Of a stretch of 57,084 bases of DNA, positions 14,948 to 23,468 are shown piece after piece. The stretch's first letter is position 1; every line of letters begins with the position of its first letter. The stretch spans positions 265,315-322,398 of the forward strand of contig NZ_BMMX01000003.1 in assembly GCF_014646155.1 (NCBI RefSeq), written 5' to 3'. The notes under the pieces were generated by a model. It was not told the DNA's origin and made no database searches. It saw only the letters and a list, made by a program, of their open reading frames with translations. The position numbers and the translations under genes were made by a program. The DNA is from Mangrovihabitans endophyticus (GTDB lineage: Bacteria > Actinomycetota > Actinomycetes > Mycobacteriales > Micromonosporaceae).

Positions 14948-16998
14948 GGGAACGGCCCGGCCGGTTCGGCGCGGCGCTTGCGGAGCACCTCGTCGAGCCG
15001 GTCGATCCCGGCCTTCAGGTGCCGTCGATAGGTGCTGAACGGGAGGTCGAGCCGGGCCGCTGCGGCTTCCTGACTCGTCGCGCGTTCCAGATAGGTCGCA
15101 CGCAGAGCACGGTGGTGCCGGATGTGGCTCGGATCGGCGCCGAGCGCTCCGACGGCGGCCTGGAGCGCGTCACGCAGGGCGGCGCCGTCGCCGTAGAACC
15201 GTACGAGGGGGTTCGCGGCGACGGCGTCGTCGTCGTGCCAGTCCCGCAACACCTGCCGTACGGCCTCCCGATGGTCCTTCTTGGAGAGTGGGCGACGGAT
15301 CGTGCCCGGCCGCTCGCGGGCCGGACCGAGAGCCGGGGCGATCCGGTCCAGATAGGTGATCATCGGCGCCTTCCGCCAGTCGTGGCCGAAGACCCCCCAG
15401 GTGCGGCCCCCGGCGACCGGGGAACCGGGCAGGAGGGCGAAGCCGAACTTCGCCATGGTGGCGACCCGGCTCTGCGGATCCGGCAGCAGCAGAAAGCTGG
15501 CCGCCAGACTTCCGGGCCGCCGCAGGTGCTCGACCGCGAGTCCCTGGAACAGCCGGTCGGCCTCGGCCAGGGAAGCGCCCGGCGCCGGAACCATGAACCG
15601 GCCCACCCCGATGTGGTCGTCGTCGTGCAGCGGCGCGAGCCGGCCGAGATGGTCCCGCACCGGTGCGAGCATCGGATCGGTGTCCAGATCGTCGGTGCCC
15701 GGCCGCAAGCGCAGCCAGCCGAAGCAGGCAACGGGCGCCGGGTCGTCGGCCCGGGAGTAGACCCGGAACGCCTCCGGCTGCCGCGCCAGCCAGTGCGCGA
15801 CCCACCTCGCCGCCCCGCCGCCCTGGTCGTCGCGGGTCAGGCGTAGCAGCGCGTCGTGGAGGCCGGGGGCGTATGCGCGCTCGGTCACGGTGTCATCGCG
15901 GGCGGAGCCGGGCGACTCTTGGTCCGGCGGGCCGGGATGGCCGGGGTGGCCCGGGCCCAGAAGGTACGACAACTCGGAGACCACCGCGCCGACGTCGTCC
16001 CCGGACGCCGAGCGGGCCTGTCGCCCGAGCGCGTGCCACAGGTCGGTCCACAACCTGCCGTACGCCTCGGGGTTGCGCCATCGGGCGTCCGCGCGGACGA
16101 CGCGGCTCAACAACTCGTGCGGATGCAACCCGTTGCGGCCCGGTGTCACCCCCGGCAGGTGGCCGAGCCAGTCGAAGACCGTGCCGGCCGTCGCCGGGTC
16201 CGGCCCGGTACGCAGCAGATCGACGGTGACGTGCCGGACCAGGCCGCAGACCCGCAGAGCGTGCTCGTGAACGCCGGACGGAACTCCGCCGAGCAGGTGT
16301 TCCAGCAGGGTCTGGACGATCAGCGGGCTGGGTACCCGGTCGTCGCGGCCGGGGCCTCCGGCGGTCGCCGCCTCGGCCGACAGGGCCAAGGCCAGCGGAT
16401 GCCCCCCGGCGAATTCCCCGATCGCCGGCCGGTGCTCGTCGGGGATCCCGCGCTCGGAGAGCAGGGTGGTGACGTCGTCCGGTCGCAGCGGCCCCAGCTC
16501 CATGATGTGCACCAGAGCGCGCCAGCCGGGGTCGACCGTCCATTGCGGTTGGGGTGGACGTTGCCCGGCGATGACAACGACGGTGCTCTCGGGACTCGCC
16601 GGCAGGAACTCCTCGCGCAACCAGGTCTCCACCGCCTGGCAGTGCTCGAACCTGTCCACGACCAGGAGGGGCCGGTTGGCGTACCGGATCGGCTGGGCCC
16701 GCTCCTCGAACTCCCGGACATCCGCTGCGGTCCGTTCCCCGTCCACCCGGATCACGGTCCACTCGCGGGCGAGCGCGTCGTCGGCGAACTGTTCGAGCAG
16801 CGCCGACTTGCCGATCCCGGGAACGCCGTGGACGAAGAAGACCTGGGGAGCGTCGGGCTCCGCCCGTAGGGCCCGGCGGAAAGTCCGACGCTCCTCGGCG
16901 CGTCCGACGAAGCCGTCCCGGCGCGAGCGCCGGACCCGATCGGCCAGGGTTCGCGGCCGGCCCGGGAGTACCCCCGTGTCGTGGGCGATCTCAGTCAT
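14932..16998 (-). CDS. STAND-type ATPase with C-terminal helix-turn-helix
   Basis: 688 residues. The N-terminal part FVGRAEERRTFRRAL leads into an AAA/STAND ATPase with P-loop GVPGIGKSA (58-66), Walker B PLLVVDRFEH, and a sensor helix GGHPLALALS. The middle is uncharacterised, with a GNAT-like look (LFQGLAVEHLRRPGSLAASFLLLPDPQSRVATMAKFGF). The last 70 residues (YLERATSQEAAAARLDLPFSTYRRHLKAGIDRLDEVL) form a sigma-4/LuxR-like HTH. I infer an ATP-gated transcriptional regulator. It points toward the four secreted paralogues and may sense or control them. Confidence 0.8.
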   Translation of the reverse strand: MTEIAHDTGVLPGRPRTLADRVRRSRRDGFVGRAEERRTFRRALRAEPDAPQVFFVHGVPGIGKSALLEQFADDALAREWTVIRVDGERTAADVREFEERAQPIRYANRPLLVVDRFEHCQAVETWLREEFLPASPESTVVVIAGQRPPQPQWTVDPGWRALVHIMELGPLRPDDVTTLLSERGIPDEHRPAIGEFAGGHPLALALSAEAATAGGPGRDDRVPSPLIVQTLLEHLLGGVPSGVHEHALRVCGLVRHVTVDLLRTGPDPATAGTVFDWLGHLPGVTPGRNGLHPHELLSRVVRADARWRNPEAYGRLWTDLWHALGRQARSASGDDVGAVVSELSYLLGPGHPGHPGPPDQESPGSARDDTVTERAYAPGLHDALLRLTRDDQGGGAARWVAHWLARQPEAFRVYSRADDPAPVACFGWLRLRPGTDDLDTDPMLAPVRDHLGRLAPLHDDDHIGVGRFMVPAPGASLAEADRLFQGLAVEHLRRPGSLAASFLLLPDPQSRVATMAKFGFALLPGSPVAGGRTWGVFGHDWRKAPMITYLDRIAPALGPARERPGTIRRPLSKKDHREAVRQVLRDWHDDDAVAANPLVRFYGDGAALRDALQAAVGALGADPSHIRHHRALRATYLERATSQEAAAARLDLPFSTYRRHLKAGIDRLDEVLRKRRAEPAGPFPQPRA

Positions 16999-17269
16999 GC
17001 GTCTGCCCCCTGCCCGTCATCGGCCGCCGATCCGTGGATCGGACGGGTGCCGGGCGACGGAACAGCCGCAGTGGCGTCGTCGTCCGCTCGGCTACGGACC
17101 AGGTTCTCGCAGCCGGAGTAATGCACTCCGGTCGATGCGTAACGTCGCGCGCCGGAGGTCACTGGCGCTCGGCCCTCCGCGTTGTGCCCGTGACCCGCCG
17201 CCAACTTGCGATGCGGGCCCGGCACGCTAGCGTCTAAGCGGTTATCGCCCCGGTCATGGAGGACCACGC

Positions 17270-18667
17270 GTGCTGCAGCGGTCACTCGGCGACGTGGCGT
17301 CGGCGCGTCTGTCCTTCTCGATTCTCGGCCCGGTCCAGGTGCTGGGGGACGGTCGGCCGGTGCCGCTGCGCTCCCTGAAGAGCCGTGCGGTGCTGGCACT
17401 GCTGATCCTGCACCGGGGGTGGCCGGTCGGTCCCGCACTGCTGGTCGACCGCGTCTGGGACGGCCCCCCGCCGCCCACGGCTCCGGCGTCGGTCCGCAAT
17501 CTGCTCTCCGCGCTGCGGCGCCTGCTCGCGACCGACGACCAGGTGTCGATCACGACAGGCGAGGAGGGATACGTGTTCCAGGCTCCGGCCGAGGCGGTGG
17601 ACCTGGAGACCTTCGAAACGCGGCGGGCCCGGGGCCGTGGCCTGATGCTGGGCGGCGCCTGGGACGCTGCGGCGCGCGAGCTGGGCCGGGCCCTCGACCA
17701 CTGGACGGGGCCGGCGCTGATGGATCTGGCTCTGGCCGGGATCGACTGGCCGGAGCGCACCGCGCTGGACGAGCGCCGGCTGGCGACGATCGAAGACCTG
17801 GTCCAGGTCGACCTGACCCGCCAGCGGTACCGGGAGGTCTTGGTCCGCCTGACCCGGCTGCTGGCCGAGCATCCCGGCCGGGAGGCGCTGCATCGCGCCC
17901 GGATCATCGCACTGCAGCGATCCGGGCGGCGGGCCGAGGCGGCCCGCGCCTATCTCGACGCCCGGAAGACGCTCGCGGAGCACACCGGCCGCGAACCGAG
18001 CGCGGAGTTCCGTGATCTGCACCGGCGGATCCTGGCCGACGAACATCGCACGGTCGACTCGCAGTTCCCGCCGCCGGTGGACACGTCCCGCGCATCGGTG
18101 GTGACCCGTTCCGTGCGCCGCTCGGACGCCGCCGGCCGATCGCTGATTCCCCGGGTCGGGGCCCCGGACTACTCGTCCGAACTGGCCCATGAGGTTCGCG
18201 CCGTCGCGGTCCTCTGCGTACGGGTGTGCGCGCCGGCCTTGCCGGCGGCGACCAGTGATCACGTCGGCGACATCGTCGCGCAGCACGGTGGGGTGATGGG
18301 CGAGATCCGGGGCTCGACCATGGTCAGCTACTTCGGGCTGGCCGACGCCGAGCCGGGCGGCGAAGCGGGGACGACGGCGGCCGACCGGGCCGCTGCCTGC
18401 GCAATCGCCCTGCACGCGAGCGGCTCGGTCGACCGGATTCGTTCGGGCGATCTGAACGGGACCGTGTTCGGGGCGGTCCCGCCGTCGGGGGACGGCGGCG
18501 GCCTGCCGCCGACCCGGTTCGCGTGCGTGATCGCGACCGGCCCCGTCATGCACGTCGTGCGGAAGCTCGGCCGCGGTGAGGTGGTCTCCTGGGTCGCCGG
18601 CGAGATGATCGAGCTCTGCCAGCAACGGGCCGGACGCGTACGGCCGGGTGAGACGGCGATCTTCTGA
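17270..18667 (+). CDS. SARP regulator with degenerate cyclase-like C-terminal domain
   Basis: 465 residues from GTG 17270, with GGAGGA upstream. The N-terminal winged helix (FSILGPVQVLGDGRPVP) and BTAD domain (LDHWTGPALMD, HPGREALHRARIIALQRSGRRAEA) span about residues 15-255. After a linker, residues 300-465 resemble a class III nucleotide cyclase: VAVLCVRVCA, HGGVMGEIRGSTMVSYFGLADAEPG, DRAAACAIALHAS, FACVIATGPVMH. The metal-binding Asp residues expected after the first strand and in the GD motif are absent, so catalysis is unlikely; ligand sensing is more plausible. It is followed by a similar gene after 36 bases. Confidence 0.8.
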   Translation: MLQRSLGDVASARLSFSILGPVQVLGDGRPVPLRSLKSRAVLALLILHRGWPVGPALLVDRVWDGPPPPTAPASVRNLLSALRRLLATDDQVSITTGEEGYVFQAPAEAVDLETFETRRARGRGLMLGGAWDAAARELGRALDHWTGPALMDLALAGIDWPERTALDERRLATIEDLVQVDLTRQRYREVLVRLTRLLAEHPGREALHRARIIALQRSGRRAEAARAYLDARKTLAEHTGREPSAEFRDLHRRILADEHRTVDSQFPPPVDTSRASVVTRSVRRSDAAGRSLIPRVGAPDYSSELAHEVRAVAVLCVRVCAPALPAATSDHVGDIVAQHGGVMGEIRGSTMVSYFGLADAEPGGEAGTTAADRAAACAIALHASGSVDRIRSGDLNGTVFGAVPPSGDGGGLPPTRFACVIATGPVMHVVRKLGRGEVVSWVAGEMIELCQQRAGRVRPGETAIF

Positions 18668-18703
18668 TCGCCATTTCCGCCGAGAACGCCGGAGGGAGAC
18701 GAC

Positions 18704-19948
18704 GTGGCGATCACGATCGAGCTGCTCGGCGTCGTCCGGGTGCTCCGGGACGGCGAGCCGGTGGATCTGTCTCGGTGGTGGACCCGCGAGGTGCTGGCCC
18801 TGATGGCGTTCGACGCGGGCACCTACGTGTCCCGGGAACAGCTTGCCAGGCGCGTCCGGGACGGTGACCTCGACGCCGGCACGCACGCGCGGATCGAGCG
18901 GGCCGTGCGGGAACTGGAGCAGGTCTTCGCCATGCCGCATGGGTCCGAGGCCGACGGGCCCCGGGTCGAGCGCTCGGCCGGCGGCGGCTGTGTCCGATTG
19001 CTGGTGCCCGCCGACGGTACGGATCTGATGCAGGTCGAGCGGCTGCACACCGAGGCCGGCCGGGCAGCCGGCCGGGGCGACTACACGACGGCCGTCGAGC
19101 TGACCGGAGAGGCGCTGGAGCGCTGGACCGGGCCCGGCCTCCAGGAATTGCGGACCGGGCCCCGATGGCCGGAGACCACCGCCCTGCACGAGCTGAGGGC
19201 ACTGCTCGAACAGGACCACTACTACTGGATGCTGGCCGGCGGAGCCGATCCGGCGGGCGCGGTCGATCGGGTGACACAGTTGGCGGCGGCCCACCCCGCC
19301 GACGAGTCGTGGTGCGCGCTGCTGATGGCGGTTCTGACCGCCGCCGGTCGCACCGACGAGGCCGCGACCGCCTACGACCGGATGACCGAGAGACTGACCA
19401 CGGAGTGGGGACTGCAGCCCGGGCCCCGGCTGCGTGGTGAACGCCGACGACTCGACCGGGCGACGGCGGCGTCCGAGAAGTTGGGGGCCGAGGTCTCGAT
19501 CATCGTCGTCTCGCGCGATCCGGAGCTGAGCCGCTCCGACGACGAGACGATCTGGCGGGCCGTCCGCGGGCGCGAGGGCATCATCATCTGGCGCATCCAC
19601 CCCGTCACGATGGGCCTGTTCACCGGACCCGGTCACTGCGCGCGAGCACTCGACGTCGGTCGGGAGATCCAACGACTGCGGGAACGGCACCACCCGGCAC
19701 TCGCCCGCACCGCCAGGACATTCGTCGGATCGGGCTGGGCCGATCGCTGCACCCTGCAGAACTCCGCCCGGCAGGGCGCCACCGGCCCGATACTGGCCGG
19801 AACCGTCCTGTCCGAAGGGCGGGAGGCGTTCTTCGAGGCGCGCCCGGGCGCGATCACCGTCGATGCGTCGACGGCGGAGCGAACCGCGGAACTGGCCGGG
19901 TACGAAGCCGACGGTGGCGGCTACCGGGTGGTGTCCTGGAGGCGCTGA
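18704..19948 (+). CDS. Second SARP-like regulator with cyclase-like C-terminus
   Basis: 414 residues from GTG 18704; GGAGGGAG precedes it by 5 bases. The N-terminal domain is a shortened winged helix (IELLGVVRVLRDGEPVDLSRWW), then BTAD (LERWTGPGLQEL; AAAHPADESWCALLMAVLTAAGR). The C-terminal 150 residues (VSIIVVSRDPELSRSDDETIWRAV, MGLFTGPGHCARALDVGREI, GPILAGTVLSEG, ARPGAITVDAST) keep the shape of a cyclase homology domain, but catalytic Asp residues are missing. Co-transcribed with the preceding paralogue. The two may act as a heteromeric regulator. Confidence 0.75.
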   Translation: MAITIELLGVVRVLRDGEPVDLSRWWTREVLALMAFDAGTYVSREQLARRVRDGDLDAGTHARIERAVRELEQVFAMPHGSEADGPRVERSAGGGCVRLLVPADGTDLMQVERLHTEAGRAAGRGDYTTAVELTGEALERWTGPGLQELRTGPRWPETTALHELRALLEQDHYYWMLAGGADPAGAVDRVTQLAAAHPADESWCALLMAVLTAAGRTDEAATAYDRMTERLTTEWGLQPGPRLRGERRRLDRATAASEKLGAEVSIIVVSRDPELSRSDDETIWRAVRGREGIIIWRIHPVTMGLFTGPGHCARALDVGREIQRLRERHHPALARTARTFVGSGWADRCTLQNSARQGATGPILAGTVLSEGREAFFEARPGAITVDASTAERTAELAGYEADGGGYRVVSWRR

Positions 19949-19972
19949 ACGGTCCGCTCGGAAGACTTGCCC

Positions 19973-20001
19973 GGAATTATCTTAATAGTTAAGGTAATTC
20001 C
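19973..20001. promoter_or_regulatory. Palindromic operator, probably for the MarR regulator
   Basis: Two 13-base arms, GGAATTATCTTAA (19973-19985) and TTAAGGTAATTCC (19989-20001), are inverted repeats with one mismatch and a 3-base spacer. The site ends one base before ATG 20003 and is very AT-rich in a GC-rich region. It overlaps the ribosome site, so bound protein would block expression of the monooxygenase/MarR operon. Confidence 0.75.
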
Positions 20002-20002
20002 C

Positions 20003-21151
20003 ATGGCTCCTTCCATCGCCGTCGCGGGCGCCGGGCTGTCCGGGCTTCTGCTGGCGCACCGACTCGTGCGGGCCGGCGTCGACGTGCACGTCTACGAACG
20101 TGACGAGGCGCCCTTCACCCGCCCGCAGGGTTACCGCATCACTGTGGACGCCGACGGTCTGCGAGCGCTTCGTACGGCATTGCCCGACGAGCTCCGTGCG
20201 CAGATCCTCAGCACCGGAGGCACGCCGGGCGGCTCCTTCCGATTCACCAACAGCCGGCTCCGCGACGCGTTCACGCTCACCTTCAAGGCCGAGGCCGACG
20301 GCGGGCGGCAGATCGACCGGCAGGTGCTGCGTTCGGCGCTGCTCAACGGGCTACCGGAGCGAGTGCATTTCGGCCGGGCCGTGTCCCACATCGATGGGCA
20401 CGACGTGCACTTCGACGACGGGAGCCACGTCCACGCCGATGTGATCGTCGGCGCTGACGGTGTCGGTTCGGCGTTGCGGCGCCAGATCGCGCCGGGCGCG
20501 GAGCCGAGGGACAGCGGCATGGCCGGCATCTACGGCCGCAGCCCGATCCCCGACCTGCCGGATGCCTTGCGCAAGAGCGGGGTGCTGGCCATCGGCGACC
20601 GCCCCGCCAGCGCGTTCTTCTTCACCTCCATGCGGTACGCGACGCCGCCCGTGGGCCTGGTGCCCGATCCCCGTGACTATGTGATGTGGGGTGTCGTCGT
20701 TCGCCGGACCGAGGTCACCGACGCCCCGCTGCAGCAGCAGGCCGTCGACCAGGTGAGGGACTACCATCCCCTGATCCGCTCGCTGGTCGCCACCGCCGAC
20801 CCGGCTGCGATCGTGCTCGCGTCGTTCGCCGTCGGTTGCCGGCCGGTGCGCTGGCCGCTGCCCCACGCCACGTTGACCGGTGACGCGATCCACGTCATGC
20901 CGCCATTCGGCGCCCACGGCGGCAACACGGCCCTGCGTGATGCGGGGCTGCTCGGCGACCGCCTGGCCGGCGGCGGCCGTCCGGAAGCCGCGATCGCCGC
21001 ATACCAGCGCGACATGGTGGACTACGCGTTCCGGGACGTCGACCGCGCCGCCGCCATGATGCGCCGGATGACCGACAGCGGTGCCGTCGGGCGGTTCGTG
21101 CTCACCCGGCTGCTGCCCAGCCTGCACCGGCACACCGTCCCGGCGGGGTAA
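20003..21151 (+). CDS. FAD-dependent monooxygenase (PHBH fold)
   Basis: 382 residues. The dinucleotide motif GAGLSGLLLAHRL begins at residue 8, VIVGADGVGSALRR carries the DG motif, and GDAIHVMPPFGAHGGNTALRDA is the second FAD-binding GD motif with the GxN pattern. This is the aromatic hydroxylase/tetracycline-destructase family. The TetX-like group often inactivates antibiotics, and linkage to a MarR regulator suggests induction by its substrate. The start ATG 20003 lies right behind the operator. Substrate unknown. Confidence 0.88.
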   Translation: MAPSIAVAGAGLSGLLLAHRLVRAGVDVHVYERDEAPFTRPQGYRITVDADGLRALRTALPDELRAQILSTGGTPGGSFRFTNSRLRDAFTLTFKAEADGGRQIDRQVLRSALLNGLPERVHFGRAVSHIDGHDVHFDDGSHVHADVIVGADGVGSALRRQIAPGAEPRDSGMAGIYGRSPIPDLPDALRKSGVLAIGDRPASAFFFTSMRYATPPVGLVPDPRDYVMWGVVVRRTEVTDAPLQQQAVDQVRDYHPLIRSLVATADPAAIVLASFAVGCRPVRWPLPHATLTGDAIHVMPPFGAHGGNTALRDAGLLGDRLAGGGRPEAAIAAYQRDMVDYAFRDVDRAAAMMRRMTDSGAVGRFVLTRLLPSLHRHTVPAG

Positions 21152-21164
21152 CCTCGGCGGCACC

Positions 21165-21623
21165 ATGGACGAACGCGAGCGGGCAGTCGCCGAGTTCCAG
21201 CGCGCAGGCCGCGAGTCGTCGCGCCTGTCCGTGCTGTTCCGACACGCCCTCGCCGGCCGCCTCGGCCTGACCGTGACCGACATGGAGTGCCTCGACTTCC
21301 TCATGGACACCGGCTCGGCGACCGCCGGGCAACTGGCCGAGCAGACCAACCTCACGACCGGCGCCATCACCAGCATGATCCGCCGCCTCGAACATGCCGG
21401 CTATATCAGCTCCGAACGTGACCCGGCCGACCGTCGCCGAGTCGTCGCCACCATCAACCCGGCTAAGATCGCCGAGGGCGTCGAGCTGTACCAGTCCTAC
21501 GGAGACGAGGTGGCCGAGGTGCTCAACGGCTACACCACCGAACAACTGGTCTTTCTCTCGCAGCACTATGACCGGATGAGCGCCGCCTACACCCGACAGA
21601 TGCAGCGGCTACGCACCGGCTGA
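21165..21623 (+). CDS. MarR-family transcriptional regulator
   Basis: 152 residues from ATG 21165, 13 bases after the monooxygenase stop. The winged helix is clear: TDMECLDFLMDTGSATAGQLAEQTNLTTGAITSMIRRLEHAGYISSERDPADRRRV, including the DxRxxx wing. Flanking helices form the dimer interface. It probably represses its own operon through the palindrome at 19973-20001 and releases it on binding the compound that the monooxygenase attacks; that is inference from position. Confidence 0.92.
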   Translation: MDERERAVAEFQRAGRESSRLSVLFRHALAGRLGLTVTDMECLDFLMDTGSATAGQLAEQTNLTTGAITSMIRRLEHAGYISSERDPADRRRVVATINPAKIAEGVELYQSYGDEVAEVLNGYTTEQLVFLSQHYDRMSAAYTRQMQRLRTG

Positions 21624-21694
21624 GGCTCGCGTCGCCTGCCCTGCGCCGACGTTATTCGATTCACTTCCGCCACGACCGTCGCGATAGTTGACCG

Positions 21695-22099
21695 ATGATC
21701 GACAGGCTCAACCCCTCCACTGTCCATGTGCCGGACGGCTACAGCCACGTGACGATTTCGACCGCGGGCCGGCTGGCGCATCTCGCCGGGCAGTGCCCGC
21801 TCGACCTCTCCGGCACGGTGGTCGGCGAACCCGGAGATTTCGCCGCCCAGACCGAGCAGGTGATGACGAACTGCCTGGCGGTTCTCGAGGCCGCCGGGGC
21901 CACCCCGGCTGACGTGGTCCGGTCGGTCGTCTACGTGGTCAGCCCGGACAGTGCGATTCTGTCCTCGGTGTGGCGACAACTCAACGCGTCGCCGCTGGCC
22001 GAAGCATTCACCACCGCCAGTACGCTGCTGGGTGTGGCTTCGCTCGGCTACCGCGGACAACTCGTCGAGATTGATCTCACCGCAGCACTTCCCGATTGA
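21695..22099 (+). CDS. RidA/YjgF-family protein
   Basis: 134 residues of the RidA (YER057c/UK114) family, small trimeric enamine/imine deaminases. Landmarks are HLAGQCPLDLSGTVVG, QTEQVMTNCLAVLEAAGATPADVVRSVVYVV and LGVASLGYRGQLVEIDLTA. The catalytic Arg of classical RidA, normally in the VRVxVAxLPxxxxVE(I/V) tail, is not present (YRGQLVEID), pointing to a non-canonical Rid subgroup. It stands alone between the MarR operon and a convergent hydrolase. Confidence 0.85.
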   Translation: MIDRLNPSTVHVPDGYSHVTISTAGRLAHLAGQCPLDLSGTVVGEPGDFAAQTEQVMTNCLAVLEAAGATPADVVRSVVYVVSPDSAILSSVWRQLNASPLAEAFTTASTLLGVASLGYRGQLVEIDLTAALPD

Positions 22100-22127
22100 C
22101 CGGACGCCGCTGAGGCCGGTGCGGGAA

Positions 22128-23285
22128 TCAGCGGCCCGGTGCGAGGAAGTGGACCTCCGGGAACCGGGGTGACGGCCCGGACAGCAGCGGTTGCGGCCGG
22201 TGCCGCAGGTGCAGGTCGAGAAACGCGGCCACATAGGTGCGACTGATACGTACGGCGCGGGGTCCGGGCATCGGCTGCATGTCCAGGCCCAGCCATTCGC
22301 CGACCACGGCAGCGTCGCTGGGGGAGCGGTGGTTCATCTCCGGCACGTACAGCCAACGGCGCCAGCCGGTCAGGTGGGGCCAGCTCTCCGGCCAGGAGGC
22401 GTCCACGGTGTCCGCGCCGTGTGGGCTCGTGCCCAGCATGAGGAACGGGCGGTCCAGGTCATGGGTGAGCGTCGGCTGGAAGGTTCCGTCCAGGTTCGCC
22501 CCGGCGACCACGCGCCGGTCGGCGAGCATCGTGGTGGCGGCGGCGGCCCCGCCCATGGAGTGCCCGACGACGGCGATGCGCCGGTGATCGATGAGCCGGC
22601 CGTACCGGTGCCCACCGAGCAACCGGTCGAGCACGAAGGAGATGTCTCGGGCACGGCTGGCCGCAATCTCTGGGCTGTGGACGTCGCTGGCGCACACGAC
22701 GCATTCGGCCACCCGGCCGTCGGGGAAGGTGACGGCTGCCGCCTCGTACGTGTGGTCGACCCCGGCCACGACGTAGCCGCGACTGGCCAGGTCCTCCGCC
22801 AGCGCGGTCTGCATCCATCGGGGATCGCCGAAGCCGGGGGAGAGCACGACCAGCGGGCGTCGCCGGGTGGTGGGCAGCGCGGGAGCGCCGGACCGGGCGT
22901 GGGTGCGCACCCGGGTCAGCGCGTCGGCGGGCGCGTCGGTGGTGTCGAGAACGCCGGTCAGCCGCAGCATCAGTTCCGACTCGGCCGCGCTCGCGTAGGG
23001 CACGCGGCGGCCTTGCCCGGCGACGGCCGGGTACCACACCGAGACCATGAGTTCGCGTGGCCCGCTCGGGACCCACGGGTCCGGCCGGTCCCGGTCGATC
23101 AGGTGCAGGACGTCCCGGCCGACCGGGTTGGGGCCGGTCGGCGCCGGTAGGCTCCAGTCCGCCGTACGCGGCACCGGTTCCGCGCTACGCGGTGTCGGCA
23201 CCGCCGCCGGTGCCGACACCGGCGGCGCCACCCCGACCGCCAGGAGCCCGGCCATCGCCGCGAGAAAACCGCGCGTCGCCCGCAT
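22128..23285 (-). CDS. Secreted alpha/beta hydrolase (PAF-acetylhydrolase-like)
   Basis: 385 residues from ATG 23285, preceded by GGAGGAGGAT; ATG 23309 is less likely. The signal peptide (FLAAMAGLLAVGVAPPVSAPAA) is followed by a mature alpha/beta hydrolase. The nucleophile elbow is GHSMGG, oxyanion region VVLSPGFGD, and the likely His lies in MNHRSPSD. The pattern VWYPA and the PLVVLSPGFG/GYVVAGVDHTYEA blocks match the platelet-activating-factor acetylhydrolase/lipase group. Probably hydrolyses short-chain esters outside the cell. Confidence 0.85.
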   Translation of the reverse strand: MRATRGFLAAMAGLLAVGVAPPVSAPAAVPTPRSAEPVPRTADWSLPAPTGPNPVGRDVLHLIDRDRPDPWVPSGPRELMVSVWYPAVAGQGRRVPYASAAESELMLRLTGVLDTTDAPADALTRVRTHARSGAPALPTTRRRPLVVLSPGFGDPRWMQTALAEDLASRGYVVAGVDHTYEAAAVTFPDGRVAECVVCASDVHSPEIAASRARDISFVLDRLLGGHRYGRLIDHRRIAVVGHSMGGAAAATTMLADRRVVAGANLDGTFQPTLTHDLDRPFLMLGTSPHGADTVDASWPESWPHLTGWRRWLYVPEMNHRSPSDAAVVGEWLGLDMQPMPGPRAVRISRTYVAAFLDLHLRHRPQPLLSGPSPRFPEVHFLAPGR

Positions 23286-23468
23286 GTCATCCTCCTCCGT
23301 CGAACACATCGGAGGATCAGCATCGATGACCGAAGACCCGAGACGCCGCCGGGAAATACCCCGAGATGCCCCGGGTCTCCGGCGGCTCCTCTACAAGGGA
23401 TCACCGCGGGCCGCATCACCCCACGACCCCAGCGGCTCCCGCTACCGGTATGGGCCCTGGGGCGGGCA

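Noticed and set aside
17282..19693. An 803-codon open frame on the minus strand
   Set aside because: It is antisense to two clear SARP genes and results from high-GC codon bias; it has no ribosome site and no family resemblance.
23330..23400. Inverted CCGCCGG/CCGGCGG arms as a terminator after the copper monooxygenase
   Set aside because: Short stem with a long loop and no T run; too common in GC-rich DNA to call.
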